Notes under the pieces: model-generated
Seen by the model: only the letters and a program-made list of their open reading frames with translations
Told to the model about the DNA's origin: nothing
Databases searched by the model: none
Translations under genes and position numbers: made by a program
Part shown: piece by piece, positions 6,894-13,536 of the stretch
Numbering within the stretch: position 1 is the stretch's first letter
How the letters are laid out: each line of letters starts with the position of its first letter
Source: an uncultured Prevotellaceae bacterium
GTDB taxonomy: Bacteria; Bacteroidota; Bacteroidia; Bacteroidales; Bacteroidaceae
Reading direction: 5' to 3'
Length of the DNA stretch: 13,536 bases
Assembly: GCA_937902455.1 (NCBI GenBank)
Contig: CALELI010000068.1
Location: 1 to 13,536 of the forward strand

Positions 6894-7988
6894 ATGAAAT
6901 TAAGTCAATTCAAATTCAAGATTGCACCAGAAAACATCGGACTTTATCCACCAATGCACCGCGACGAGGCCAAACTCATGGTACTCCACAAGGACACAGG
7001 CGAGATTGAACACAGACAGTTCAAGGATATCATTGATTATTTCGATGACAAAGACACCTTTATCTTCAACGACACACAGGTGTTCCCTGCCCGTCTTTAC
7101 GGCAACAAGGAGAAGACTGGTGCAAGGATAGAAGTGTTCCTTCTTCGTGAACTCAACGAGAACCTGTATTTATGGGATGTCCTCGTAGACCCGGCACGTA
7201 AGATTCGTATAGGTAACAAACTCTATTTTGGTGAAGACAACTCAATGGTTGCCGAAGTAATTGACAACACCACATCCCGCGGACGTACACTCCGATTCCT
7301 CTGGGGTACACCGAACACATCCCGGAAGACAGATGAAGAGCGCAAGAGAGAGCACGATGAATTCAAGAAAGCACTCTATGCTCTCGGTGAGGCTCCATTG
7401 TCAGACGAGGTACTTGCTCTCCGCAGTGCTGAGAAAGAAGATATTGAGAATTTCCAGACAATCTATGCCTGCAAGGAAGGTGCCGTCACAGCTCCTGCCA
7501 GCGGACTCCATTTCTCACGCGAACTGCTCAAGCGAATGGAGATAAAGGGCATTGAACAGGCCTTCGTCACACTCCATGTAGGACTTGGTAACTTCCGTCA
7601 GATTGACGTCGAAGACCTTACAAAGCACAAGACGGACAGCGAGGAGATGATTGTTCCAAAGTCAGCCTGCGACATAGCCAACACAGCAAAGGCAAATGGC
7701 CATAAGATATGTGTAGTCGGCACTACGACCATGAGAGCCGTAGAGACAGCTGTCGGACCTAACGGCTTCATCAAGGAGTTCGAGGGCTGGACGAATAAGT
7801 TCATCTTCCCTCCATACGAATTCACCGTTGCCGATGCATTCGTCTCAAACTTCCAGCTGCCACTTTCCGTAATGCTTATGATGCAGTGTGCGTTCGGAAG
7901 CTACGATTATGTAATCAATGCCTACAACTCCGCCCTGGAGAATGGCTATAAGTTCGGTAGTTTCGGTGATGCACTGCTGATTGTCTGA
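6894..7988 (+). CDS. queA: S-adenosylmethionine:tRNA ribosyltransferase-isomerase QueA
   Basis: QueA transfers and rearranges the ribosyl part of SAM onto preQ1 at tRNA position 34, making epoxyqueuosine, the penultimate step of queuosine synthesis. The 364-residue protein shows the family order: KLSQFKFKIAPENIGLYPP at the start, DTFIFNDTQVFPARL (about 53-67), IEVFLLREL, then YACKEGAVTAPASGLHFS and FVTLHVGLGNFR, and the C-terminal VGTTTMRAVE and FIFPPYEF segments. It is a little longer than the usual 340-356 residues, with a charged stretch around residues 140-160. It starts 15 bases after truB and its TGA overlaps the folK ATG by one base. Its substrate SAM is made by MetK, and MiaB and TruB are the other tRNA modifiers in the window. 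Confidence 0.96.
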   Translation: MKLSQFKFKIAPENIGLYPPMHRDEAKLMVLHKDTGEIEHRQFKDIIDYFDDKDTFIFNDTQVFPARLYGNKEKTGARIEVFLLRELNENLYLWDVLVDPARKIRIGNKLYFGEDNSMVAEVIDNTTSRGRTLRFLWGTPNTSRKTDEERKREHDEFKKALYALGEAPLSDEVLALRSAEKEDIENFQTIYACKEGAVTAPASGLHFSRELLKRMEIKGIEQAFVTLHVGLGNFRQIDVEDLTKHKTDSEEMIVPKSACDIANTAKANGHKICVVGTTTMRAVETAVGPNGFIKEFEGWTNKFIFPPYEFTVADAFVSNFQLPLSVMLMMQCAFGSYDYVINAYNSALENGYKFGSFGDALLIV

Positions 7989-8509
7989 TGGCAGTAGTAT
8001 ATCTTGGTCTTGGCAGCAATCTGGGTGACACCGAAAAGAACCTCAATGCAGCCATAAAGGAAATAAATGACAGGATTGGTTCGATACAGAGCCAATCCGA
8101 TTTTATTGTCACTGCTCCCTGGGGATTCGAGAGTAGTAATACGTTCCTCAATGCCGTCATCTGTGTTCAGACGGACTTGAGTCCATTTTCCCTGCTTCAT
8201 GCTACCCAGAAAATAGAACGCGAACTCGGACGTACAAAAAAAACGACCACTCATTACGAGGATCGCCTGATAGATATTGACATTCTTCTCTATGAAGATC
8301 TGCGAATAGACACAAGGGAACTGACCATTCCTCACCCTCTGACGACCAGAAGGGACTTTGTGATGAAGCCACTCCTTCAGATCATGGCACAGGATCATAT
8401 CCACTTCCTCCCCAAGGATGACAGCGCAGAATCCTGCGGACAGCCAGATAAAGGCCACGGAAAGGACCATGTTTGCGAATCGCCTCAACAGCATACTGCG
8501 AACAGGTAG
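7988..8509 (+). CDS. folK: 6-hydroxymethyl-7,8-dihydropterin pyrophosphokinase (HPPK)
   Basis: FolK transfers pyrophosphate from ATP to 6-hydroxymethyl-dihydropterin in folate synthesis. The 173-residue product has the HPPK signatures YLGLGSNLGD (5-14), NAVICVQT (56-63), IERELGRTKK with HYEDRLIDIDIL (77-100) and HPLTTRRDFVMKPL (116-129). The recognisable domain ends near residue 132. Residues 132-173, rich in charge and His, have no family counterpart that I can see and are encoded entirely antisense to yidD (8382-8509). The start overlaps the queA stop as TGATG. The gene closes the ftsX operon, and no terminator is visible before the overlap. The enzyme call is firm; the role of the tail is unknown. 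Confidence 0.93.
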   Translation: MAVVYLGLGSNLGDTEKNLNAAIKEINDRIGSIQSQSDFIVTAPWGFESSNTFLNAVICVQTDLSPFSLLHATQKIERELGRTKKTTTHYEDRLIDIDILLYEDLRIDTRELTIPHPLTTRRDFVMKPLLQIMAQDHIHFLPKDDSAESCGQPDKGHGKDHVCESPQQHTANR

Positions 8510-8624
8510 GGGTAAATCTGCACGAGGGGGGAGTCATCGGTGAGATACATTTCCGATAAAAGTATATCGGGATAAGTAATATCCATGATAATACCTTGCA
8601 CACAATGCTGCCAATCCTTATCAT
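8382..8624 (-). CDS. yidD: Membrane protein insertion efficiency factor YidD
   Basis: YidD is a small membrane-associated protein that helps the YidC insertase place inner-membrane proteins. The 80-residue product starts with an amphipathic or hydrophobic helix (IVCKVLSWILLIPIYFYRK) and has the family signature CRFTPTCSQYAVEAI (35-49) followed by GLYLAVRRILRCHPWGGSGYDPVP, so it is complete. Its ATG overlaps the rnpA stop (ATGA), matching the widespread rnpA-yidD pairing. The last 128 bp, more than half the gene, are antisense to the end of folK. It is the last gene of the metK operon. Confidence 0.95.
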   Translation of the reverse strand: MIRIGSIVCKVLSWILLIPIYFYRKCISPMTPPSCRFTPTCSQYAVEAIRKHGPFRGLYLAVRRILRCHPWGGSGYDPVP

Positions 8625-9016
8625 TGATTCAGAGTTTCTGCTATCTTATGTAATAATTTCATTACACTTCTCTTCACCTGCTCACTCTCACAAGGCTGGT
8701 CGGCAATACAGACAAATGCCATTGCCAGCATTTCATCCCTGCCTGCCATCTTTTTCACAATCACATCCTTGTTCATTCTGTATGATTCCCTCACTTGCCT
8801 CTTCATTCTGTTCCTGTCCACAGCATGATGAAACTTCTTCTTGGGAACACTGACAAGTATGGATGCTTCCTCATCATCTTTCGGCAACAATGCATAGACG
8901 ACCCTCAACGGATATGCCACCAACGACTTATTCTCTCCGTTAAAGAGAGAATCAACGACAAGTTTCCTGCTTATGCGTTCTGATTTACTTAGAGTGTGTG
9001 GCTGACTGCTTGACAA
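8621..9016 (-). CDS. rnpA: Ribonuclease P protein component RnpA
   Basis: RnpA is the basic protein subunit of RNase P, which helps the catalytic RNA mature tRNA 5' ends. Family features are LSKSERISRKLVVDSLF near the start, YPLRVVYALLP, and the RNR motif AVDRNRMKRQVRESYR, followed by the closing helix with KRSVMKLLHKIAE. The start is uncertain. No ATG lies between the family-like part and ATG codons at 9076 and 9064, which would give 151 or 147 residues and overlap hemD by 92 or 80 bp with an odd basic extension. I choose the TTG at 9016 (131 residues, 32-bp overlap with hemD, AAGAAAG just upstream), which gives a normal family length. Its TGA overlaps the yidD ATG. Confidence 0.85.
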   Translation of the reverse strand: MSSSQPHTLSKSERISRKLVVDSLFNGENKSLVAYPLRVVYALLPKDDEEASILVSVPKKKFHHAVDRNRMKRQVRESYRMNKDVIVKKMAGRDEMLAMAFVCIADQPCESEQVKRSVMKLLHKIAETLNQ

Positions 9017-9812
9017 CTTTCTTGCTTGTAGTTTTCTTGGTCTTAGTCTTGCTTGCTGACTCATCCTTAAACCCATCTGGATGTTTAAGGAGAAAGTCTT
9101 CTATCATTGCCGGCACGGAGCGCAGTTCCGGAGTAGGAACCATGTCGACTCTCAGCTTGGCCTCCTGAGCCGCTTCTATAGTCTTCTGGCCAAGGCATGC
9201 TATGGCTATGTCCTTCTGCTTAAACTTAGGGAAGTTCTTCATCAGTGAGTGGATTCCTTCAGGACTGAAGAACACCAGCATATTATAGTCAAATGGTTCG
9301 TCTGGACCAAAATCATTGCTTACGGTATAGTACATCACAGCCTCTGTGTGAGTCAGTTCGGCAGCATCGAGCATATTCTTCATGTCATCGTTATGGGCAG
9401 ACGACTGAGGAGCGAGATACTTTTCAGTCTTATGCTTTACCATCACTGGTACCAGGTCGTTAATTCTTCCTGTAAGCGGGAAGAACACCTTGCGTTTTCT
9501 ATATTGCACGTACTTCTGGATATACAGTGCAATCTGCTCTGATTTGCAGAAGTACTTCATCGTCTCCGGCACATTGACTCTCATTTCCTTACAAAGATTA
9601 AAGAAATGGTCGATTGCATGGCGCGAGGTGAAGATGACAGCCGTATGGTCAAGGATTGACACCTTCTGCTTTCTGAAATCCTTTGCTTGCATAGGTTCAA
9701 CCTTGATGAATGGTCTGAACACAATCTCCACTCCGTATTTATTGGCAATGTCATAATATGGAGATTTTTCAGTCTGAGGCTTTGGCTGAGATACCAGTAT
9801 CTTTGCTGTCAT
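8985..9812 (-). CDS. hemD: Uroporphyrinogen-III synthase-like protein (HemD)
   Basis: HemD closes hydroxymethylbilane to uroporphyrinogen III, the branch point to heme, siroheme and cobalamin. The 275-residue protein begins KILVSQPKPQ, has FTSRHAIDHFF (61-71) for the first lobe and FFSPEGIHSLMKNF (181-194) and CLGQKTIEAA for the second, with VPTPELRSVPAMIEDFL near the end, as expected for the two-lobed fold. The segment MKYFCKSEQIALYIQKYVQ (85-103) and YRKRK are typical of the Bacteroidetes subgroup. HemD is poorly conserved overall, so the activity is inferred. Residues 251-275 are a Lys/Thr/Ser-rich tail without family counterpart, encoded over the rnpA start. It begins 47 bp after the DUF4271 gene. 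Heme need varies in Bacteroidales, so the true pathway use is open. Confidence 0.82.
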   Translation of the reverse strand: MTAKILVSQPKPQTEKSPYYDIANKYGVEIVFRPFIKVEPMQAKDFRKQKVSILDHTAVIFTSRHAIDHFFNLCKEMRVNVPETMKYFCKSEQIALYIQKYVQYRKRKVFFPLTGRINDLVPVMVKHKTEKYLAPQSSAHNDDMKNMLDAAELTHTEAVMYYTVSNDFGPDEPFDYNMLVFFSPEGIHSLMKNFPKFKQKDIAIACLGQKTIEAAQEAKLRVDMVPTPELRSVPAMIEDFLLKHPDGFKDESASKTKTKKTTSKKVVKQSATHSK

Positions 9813-9859
9813 AAAAATGGCAATTAGAGTGTACTACGTACGCGTTTATTATTCTTTTT

Positions 9860-10513
9860 TTACATTATAATTTGCCAACACACGAGTATCGGCAACAATT
9901 CAAGGGTGCAAAAATACAAAAAAATTAGCAAAAAACCATATTTTTTGTACTTAAAGTTAATACATAACTTACAAAATAGCAGAATCTTGTATAAAACCAG
10001 TACAATTAGTAGTCCTATGTGTAAAAAAGTTTCACCTGGTTGCAGAAATATTTTCACGAGTGCAAGAGGAAAGAGCAGGAGGCTCGACAATGAAATCAGG
10101 AAGCAGTATGCCGATACCCATTTCACTCCGGCATCACCCTCGAAGAAAGTCCAGTTCACGATGGCATAGGCCAGTATCTTCGCAAGCACATACGCCACCA
10201 TGATTCCTGCAATGGCAAAGATAGTGCCGTATGGAGTGGCATCAGCAGTCTCTGAGAAGAGTGGGAAGGTGAGCAGTCCTATCGAGATGGCCCATATTCC
10301 CGCAAGCATCAGGTTATTCTGTATTTCCGTGCCATTATCGCTCAGGCTCTCGCCTCCCGATGCCTTTCGGTTGGTGAAGAAGAGTGTCCAGTGATGCATC
10401 AGGGCTTCCTTGCCTCTATATATTATAAAGGCAAACAATGCAAACAGAATGATAGAGATAAGAATGATGCCATCATCGCCTGCAATGGAATAAGCCCGGA
10501 GCCCTTCAGTCAT
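9860..10513 (-). CDS. DUF4271 membrane protein
   Basis: This 217-residue integral membrane protein fits DUF4271, a Bacteroidetes family commonly found next to hemD. I see about five to six hydrophobic helices, starting at IILISIILFALFAFIIY (17-33), then a polar loop with ASGGES, then helices through the C-terminus; an AYAIVNWTFFEG segment lies mid-protein. The function is unknown. The start at 10513 overlaps the metK stop as ATGA, implying coupled translation; an upstream ATG at 10561 is rejected because it would overlap metK by 52 bp. The C-terminal third (about 9900-10030) is much more AT-rich than the rest of the gene and has a TATTTTTG box that may help express hemD. Confidence 0.82.
   Translation of the reverse strand: MTEGLRAYSIAGDDGIILISIILFALFAFIIYRGKEALMHHWTLFFTNRKASGGESLSDNGTEIQNNLMLAGIWAISIGLLTFPLFSETADATPYGTIFAIAGIMVAYVLAKILAYAIVNWTFFEGDAGVKWVSAYCFLISLSSLLLFPLALVKIFLQPGETFLHIGLLIVLVLYKILLFCKLCINFKYKKYGFLLIFLYFCTLELLPILVCWQIIM
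9909..9916 (-). promoter_or_regulatory. Possible internal promoter box for hemD-rnpA-yidD
   Basis: TATTTTTG on the minus strand (9916-9909) matches TAnnTTTG and lies about 95 bases before the hemD start, inside an AT-rich end of the DUF4271 gene. No TTTG is found at the usual 19-21 base distance; the nearest is only 12 bases away. The support is weak. Confidence 0.25.
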
Positions 10514-11802
10514 AAACCGAATTCCTTCCTTATCATGTCGACGGCATCCAGTTTCTCCCATGTGAAGAGTTCCACGGTCATGTCCTTCTCACCCCCCGAG
10601 GCGTAAGGACTGGAGAAATGCTTGGTCACCGTCTGAGGTTTTCTTCCCATGTGGCCGTAGGCGGCAGTTTCCAGATAGATTGGATTGCGCAGTTTCAGGT
10701 CACGTTCTATAGCAGCAGGACGCAGGTCGAAGAGTTTCTTCACCTTTGCGGCAATCTCCGCATCTGTCAGTCCTGCCTTTGCGTGACCGAAGGTATTGAC
10801 GAATATACTTACAGGCTGAGCCACACCGATTGCATAGCTTACCTGAATCAGCATCTCGTCAGCCACTCCGGCAGCCACCATGTTCTTTGCAATGTGCCGT
10901 GCAGCATAGCAGGCAGAACGGTCCACCTTGCTCGGGTCCTTGCCCGAGAATGCACCGCCACCATGTGAAGCCCTGCCTCCGTATGTGTCGACAATGATTT
11001 TCCTGCCCGTCAGACCCGTATCGCCGTGAGGACCGCCGATGACAAACTTGCCCGTAGGGTTCACAAGGAATTTTATGTTGTTGTAGAACAGTCTCTTCAC
11101 CTTCTCGTCGTGAATGCCTTCTATTGCTCTTGGTATGAGAATCTCTACCACGTCCTCCTTGATTTTCGAAAGCATCTCCGCATCAGCCTGAGCCTGAGTC
11201 TTGCCACTGCCAGGCTTCACGAAGTCGTCGTGCTGGGTGGATATTACGATGGTGTCAATCCTCACTGGCTTGCCGTCATCCTCATATTCTATAGTGACCT
11301 GGCACTTTGCATCCGGACGGAGATAGGTCATATCCTTGCCCTCATGGCGGATGTCAGCCAATACCTTCAGTATGTGATGACTCAGCGCAAGGGAGAGAGG
11401 CATGTAGTTTTCTGTCTCGTTCGTGGCATAGCCGAACATAATGCCCTGGTCACCAGCACCCTGATCCATTTTGTCCTTCTTCTCTACACCCCTGTTGATG
11501 TCGGGACTCTGCTCATGGATAGCAGAAAGCAGACCGCAGCTCTCCGAGTCGAACTGATATTCTGACTTCGTATAGCCGATTTGCCTGATGGTGTCCCTTG
11601 CCACCTTCTGCAGGTCGACGTAAGCCTTCGATTTCACCTCGCCCGACACCACGACCAGGCCTGTAGTCACAAGCGTTTCCACTGCCACCTTCGAGTCCTC
11701 GTCAAAGGCAAGAAACTGGTCCAGGATTGCATCCGATATCTGATCCGCTACCTTGTCAGGATGGCCTTCGCTGACCGATTCTGAAGTAAATAAATATGCC
11801 AT
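10510..11802 (-). CDS. metK: S-adenosylmethionine synthetase MetK
   Basis: MetK joins methionine and ATP to form SAM, the methyl, radical and ribosyl donor used by MiaB and QueA among others. The 430-residue protein has SEGHPDKVADQISDAILD (10-27, ATP and metal site), the GAGDQGIMFGYA motif (about 116-127), and GGGAFSGKDPSKVDRSA (the P-loop-like signature). It is longer than the 384-residue E. coli enzyme, with an inserted stretch around MLSKIKEDVVEILIPRAIEG and a longer C-terminus, as in other Bacteroidetes. The ATG at 11802 gives MAYLFTSESVSEGHPDK with no room for an extension. It is the first gene of the minus-strand operon; its stop overlaps the DUF4271 start. The leader seems only about 20 bases, too short for a SAM riboswitch. 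Confidence 0.97.
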   Translation of the reverse strand: MAYLFTSESVSEGHPDKVADQISDAILDQFLAFDEDSKVAVETLVTTGLVVVSGEVKSKAYVDLQKVARDTIRQIGYTKSEYQFDSESCGLLSAIHEQSPDINRGVEKKDKMDQGAGDQGIMFGYATNETENYMPLSLALSHHILKVLADIRHEGKDMTYLRPDAKCQVTIEYEDDGKPVRIDTIVISTQHDDFVKPGSGKTQAQADAEMLSKIKEDVVEILIPRAIEGIHDEKVKRLFYNNIKFLVNPTGKFVIGGPHGDTGLTGRKIIVDTYGGRASHGGGAFSGKDPSKVDRSACYAARHIAKNMVAAGVADEMLIQVSYAIGVAQPVSIFVNTFGHAKAGLTDAEIAAKVKKLFDLRPAAIERDLKLRNPIYLETAAYGHMGRKPQTVTKHFSSPYASGGEKDMTVELFTWEKLDAVDMIRKEFGL

Positions 11803-11828
11803 ATAGTTGTATTGTTGAAAAATTTATG

Positions 11829-11836
11829 CAAAGTTA
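11829..11836 (-). promoter_or_regulatory. metK promoter -7 box
   Basis: TAACTTTG on the minus strand (11836-11829) matches TAnnTTTG and is preceded by ATTCG, as in the nupG, miaB and ftsX promoters. A clear -33 TTTG is not visible at the right distance. It predicts a transcript start near 11823 and a leader of about 20 bases. Confidence 0.6.
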
Positions 11837-11866
11837 CGAATTTATTTTTGTTTTCTTTGTCATTTG

Positions 11867-11897
11867 CTTGTTGTTTTAGGATTTTTTTGTATATTCG
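11867..11897 (+). promoter_or_regulatory. Candidate promoter for P5C dehydrogenase gene
   Basis: CTTG (11867-11870), 19 bases, then TATATTCG (11890-11897) is a degenerate form of TTTG-N19-21-TAnnTTTG. An exact TTTG at 11863-11866 would give a spacing of 23. If correct, transcription starts near 11903 and the hairpin at 11912-11940 lies in a leader of about 70 bases. Confidence 0.35.
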
Positions 11898-11911
11898 CAG
11901 TCGAAATCGAC

Positions 11912-11940
11912 TTAAGGGGTGTTCTATTAATTCCCCTTAA
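11912..11940 (+). promoter_or_regulatory. Leader hairpin with shared motif, copy 2
   Basis: TTAAGGGG (11912-11919) and CCCCTTAA (11933-11940) form a perfect 8-bp inverted repeat with a 13-base loop. It contains GGTGTTCTATTAATTCCCC (11918-11936), which differs at one base from 2892-2910. No T run follows and it precedes a start codon by about 36 bases, so it is not a normal terminator. A regulatory leader element or protein-binding site is inferred. Confidence 0.6.
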
Positions 11941-11975
11941 ATAAAATATTAACTAAAACAACATAAGTTTATATT

Positions 11976-13536
11976 ATGAATAATGCAATCGTGCAGTTTC
12001 CTGTTCCTGCTAATGAACCGGTGAAGAGTTATCTGAAAGGCAGTCCTGAACGTATCAGCCTTGAAAAAGAGCTGGAACGCCAGAGTAATGAGGTGCTTGA
12101 TATTCCTATCATCATTGGTGGCAAGGAGATTCGCACTGGTGACACGGCAGAGGTAGTCTGTCCTCACGACCACAAGCACGTACTTGCCCGCTACCACAAG
12201 TGTGGTGAGAAGGAAGTGCAGATGGCTATTGATGCCGCTATGGAGGCTCACGACAAATGGGCTAAGACACCTTGGACAACAAGAGCTGCCATCGTGATGA
12301 AGTGTGCTGAGTTGCTGGCTACTAAATATCGTCCTATCATGAACGCCGCTACCATGCTGGGCCAGAGCAAGAATATCTTCCAGGCTGAAATTGACTCAGC
12401 TTGCGAGACCATCGACTTCTTCCGCTATAACGTACATTATGCATCTAAGTTATACGCCATCCAGCCAAAGGACGGCAACGGTGTGCTCGACAGTACTGAA
12501 TATCGTCCGCTCGAAGGTTTCGTGCTGGCAGTCACTCCGTTCAATTTCACATCCATTGCCTGCAACCTGAACATGACTCCTGTCCTGATGGGTAACACCA
12601 CAGTATGGAAGCCATCTTCTACTTCCATCCTTTCCAACTACTACCTGATGAAGCTGTTCAAGGAAGCCGGAGTACCTGACGGAGTTGTGAACTTCCTCCC
12701 AGGCAAGGGCTCTATGATTGGCAGGATATGCTGTGCAAGCAAGGACCTTGCAGGCATTCACTTCACTGGCTCTACATCTACATTCCAGACTCTCTGGAAG
12801 TCAGTGGGAGAGAACATCGCCAACTACGTAAGCTATCCTCGACTGGTGGGCGAGACCGGAGGAAAGGACTATATCTTCGTTCATCCTTCTGCCAACGTGG
12901 ATGCCGTGGCTCATGCAGCCTTCACCGGCGCTTACGAATATCAGGGACAGAAATGTTCTGCAGCAAGCCGTATGTACATTCCTAAGAGCCTCTGGGGGCC
13001 AGTCCTCGACAAGATGAAAGTATTTGCCGGAGAAATCAAGATGGGTGACGTGAAGGACCCTATGAACTTCGTGAATGCAGTCATCGACGAGACTTCGTTC
13101 GACAATATCGTATCTTACATCGAATATGCCAAGGCATCGAAGGATGCTAAGATAGTGATGGGCGGCAAGTACGACAAGAGCGTGGGCTACTTCGTTGAAC
13201 CTACCGTGATTGAGACCACCGACCCTCATTTCAAGAGCATGGAGGAGGAAATCTTCGGTCCTGTACTCACTGTATATCCTTACGATGACGACAAGGTATG
13301 CGAGACCGTGAAACTGTGCGACACTACTTCTCCTTACGGACTTACAGGTTCTGTATTCGGTCAGGACAGACTGGAGGTAGAGAAGGTTGCTGATGCTCTG
13401 TGCTACACAGCCGGAAACTTCTACATCAACGACCGTCCTACAGGAGCCGTAGTAGGTATGCAGCCATTTGGCGGAAGCCGTGCTTCTGGAACAAACGACA
13501 AGGCCGGAGGTGAGTTCAACCTCATCCGCTGGGTCC
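11976..13536 (+). CDS. pruA: Delta-1-pyrroline-5-carboxylate dehydrogenase (partial, 3' end outside window)
   Basis: This NAD-dependent aldehyde dehydrogenase oxidises glutamate semialdehyde, in equilibrium with pyrroline-5-carboxylate, to glutamate, the second step of proline breakdown. The first 520 residues are visible; relatives have about 540, so only the end is missing. It resembles the stand-alone type related to human ALDH4A1: AVTPFNFTSIACN (185-197), FTGSTSTFQ in the cofactor region, YPRLVGETGGKDY with general base Glu293, GQKCSAASR with nucleophile Cys327, EEEIFGPVLTVY, and the closing QPFGGSRASGTNDKAGG. No proline dehydrogenase domain is fused and no putA-like gene is in view. It is divergent from metK and preceded by a leader hairpin holding the shared motif. 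The symbol could equally be rocA. Confidence 0.93.
   Translation, partial: MNNAIVQFPVPANEPVKSYLKGSPERISLEKELERQSNEVLDIPIIIGGKEIRTGDTAEVVCPHDHKHVLARYHKCGEKEVQMAIDAAMEAHDKWAKTPWTTRAAIVMKCAELLATKYRPIMNAATMLGQSKNIFQAEIDSACETIDFFRYNVHYASKLYAIQPKDGNGVLDSTEYRPLEGFVLAVTPFNFTSIACNLNMTPVLMGNTTVWKPSSTSILSNYYLMKLFKEAGVPDGVVNFLPGKGSMIGRICCASKDLAGIHFTGSTSTFQTLWKSVGENIANYVSYPRLVGETGGKDYIFVHPSANVDAVAHAAFTGAYEYQGQKCSAASRMYIPKSLWGPVLDKMKVFAGEIKMGDVKDPMNFVNAVIDETSFDNIVSYIEYAKASKDAKIVMGGKYDKSVGYFVEPTVIETTDPHFKSMEEEIFGPVLTVYPYDDDKVCETVKLCDTTSPYGLTGSVFGQDRLEVEKVADALCYTAGNFYINDRPTGAVVGMQPFGGSRASGTNDKAGGEFNLIRWV

Noticed and set aside
7946..8494. 182-codon open frame antisense to folK and across yidD
   Set aside because: Both covered genes are clear family members; the frame has no family features and starts inside yidD.
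11026..11565. 179-codon open frame antisense to metK
   Set aside because: It lies wholly within the strongly conserved metK on the other strand, and its protein resembles no family; a codon-bias shadow.
11803..11830. SAM riboswitch before metK
   Set aside because: The predicted leader is about 20 bases, too short for any known SAM riboswitch, and no matching stems are seen.
1..13536. CRISPR array, IS element, prophage, tRNA or rRNA genes
   Set aside because: I found no regularly spaced repeats, transposase or integrase, terminal repeats, or tRNA/rRNA-like sequence on either strand.

Overview
The window looks like a chromosomal segment from a Bacteroidales bacterium, most likely Prevotella or a close relative. 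Supporting signs are several promoters of the Bacteroidetes type (TTTG about 20 bases before TAnnTTTG), A-rich leaders without Shine-Dalgarno sites, two families found mainly in Bacteroidetes (DUF3098 and DUF4271), and the gene order ftsX-DUF3098-uppP-truB-queA-folK. The content is housekeeping. I see no phage, IS element, CRISPR array, tRNA or rRNA, and no toxin or defence genes.

Layout. 1-1324 (minus): NupG-type nucleoside permease. 1325-1533: divergent promoter region. 1534-2859 (plus): miaB. 2942-4087 (plus): exported TlpA-like thioredoxin with an N-terminal DUF4369-like region. 4185-8509 (plus): a tight six-gene operon of ftsX, DUF3098, uppP, truB, queA and folK. 11802-8382 (minus): a five-gene operon of metK, DUF4271, hemD, rnpA and yidD. 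The two operons converge, and folK and yidD overlap tail to tail by 128 bp. 11803-11975: divergent regulatory region. 11976 to the end (plus): delta-1-pyrroline-5-carboxylate dehydrogenase, cut by the window edge.

How the genes fit together. MetK makes S-adenosylmethionine. MiaB uses it for tRNA methylthiolation and QueA uses it as ribosyl donor for queuosine, while TruB makes pseudouridine 55, so three tRNA-modification enzymes and their cofactor supplier lie within 10 kb. FtsX and UppP are envelope and cell-wall functions. YidD helps membrane-protein insertion, RnpA is the RNase P protein, and HemD and FolK serve tetrapyrrole and folate synthesis.

The most interesting material is non-coding. 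A nearly identical 19-base motif lies in the leaders of two unrelated genes (2892-2910 and 11918-11936). A 47-bp promoter module occurs in front of nupG and ftsX in opposite orientations, with a related version before miaB. Other points are the folK/yidD antisense overlap, the hemD/rnpA overlap, a probably leaderless miaB, and a 15-bp direct repeat across the DUF3098 start codon. I do not see a convincing new multi-gene system.
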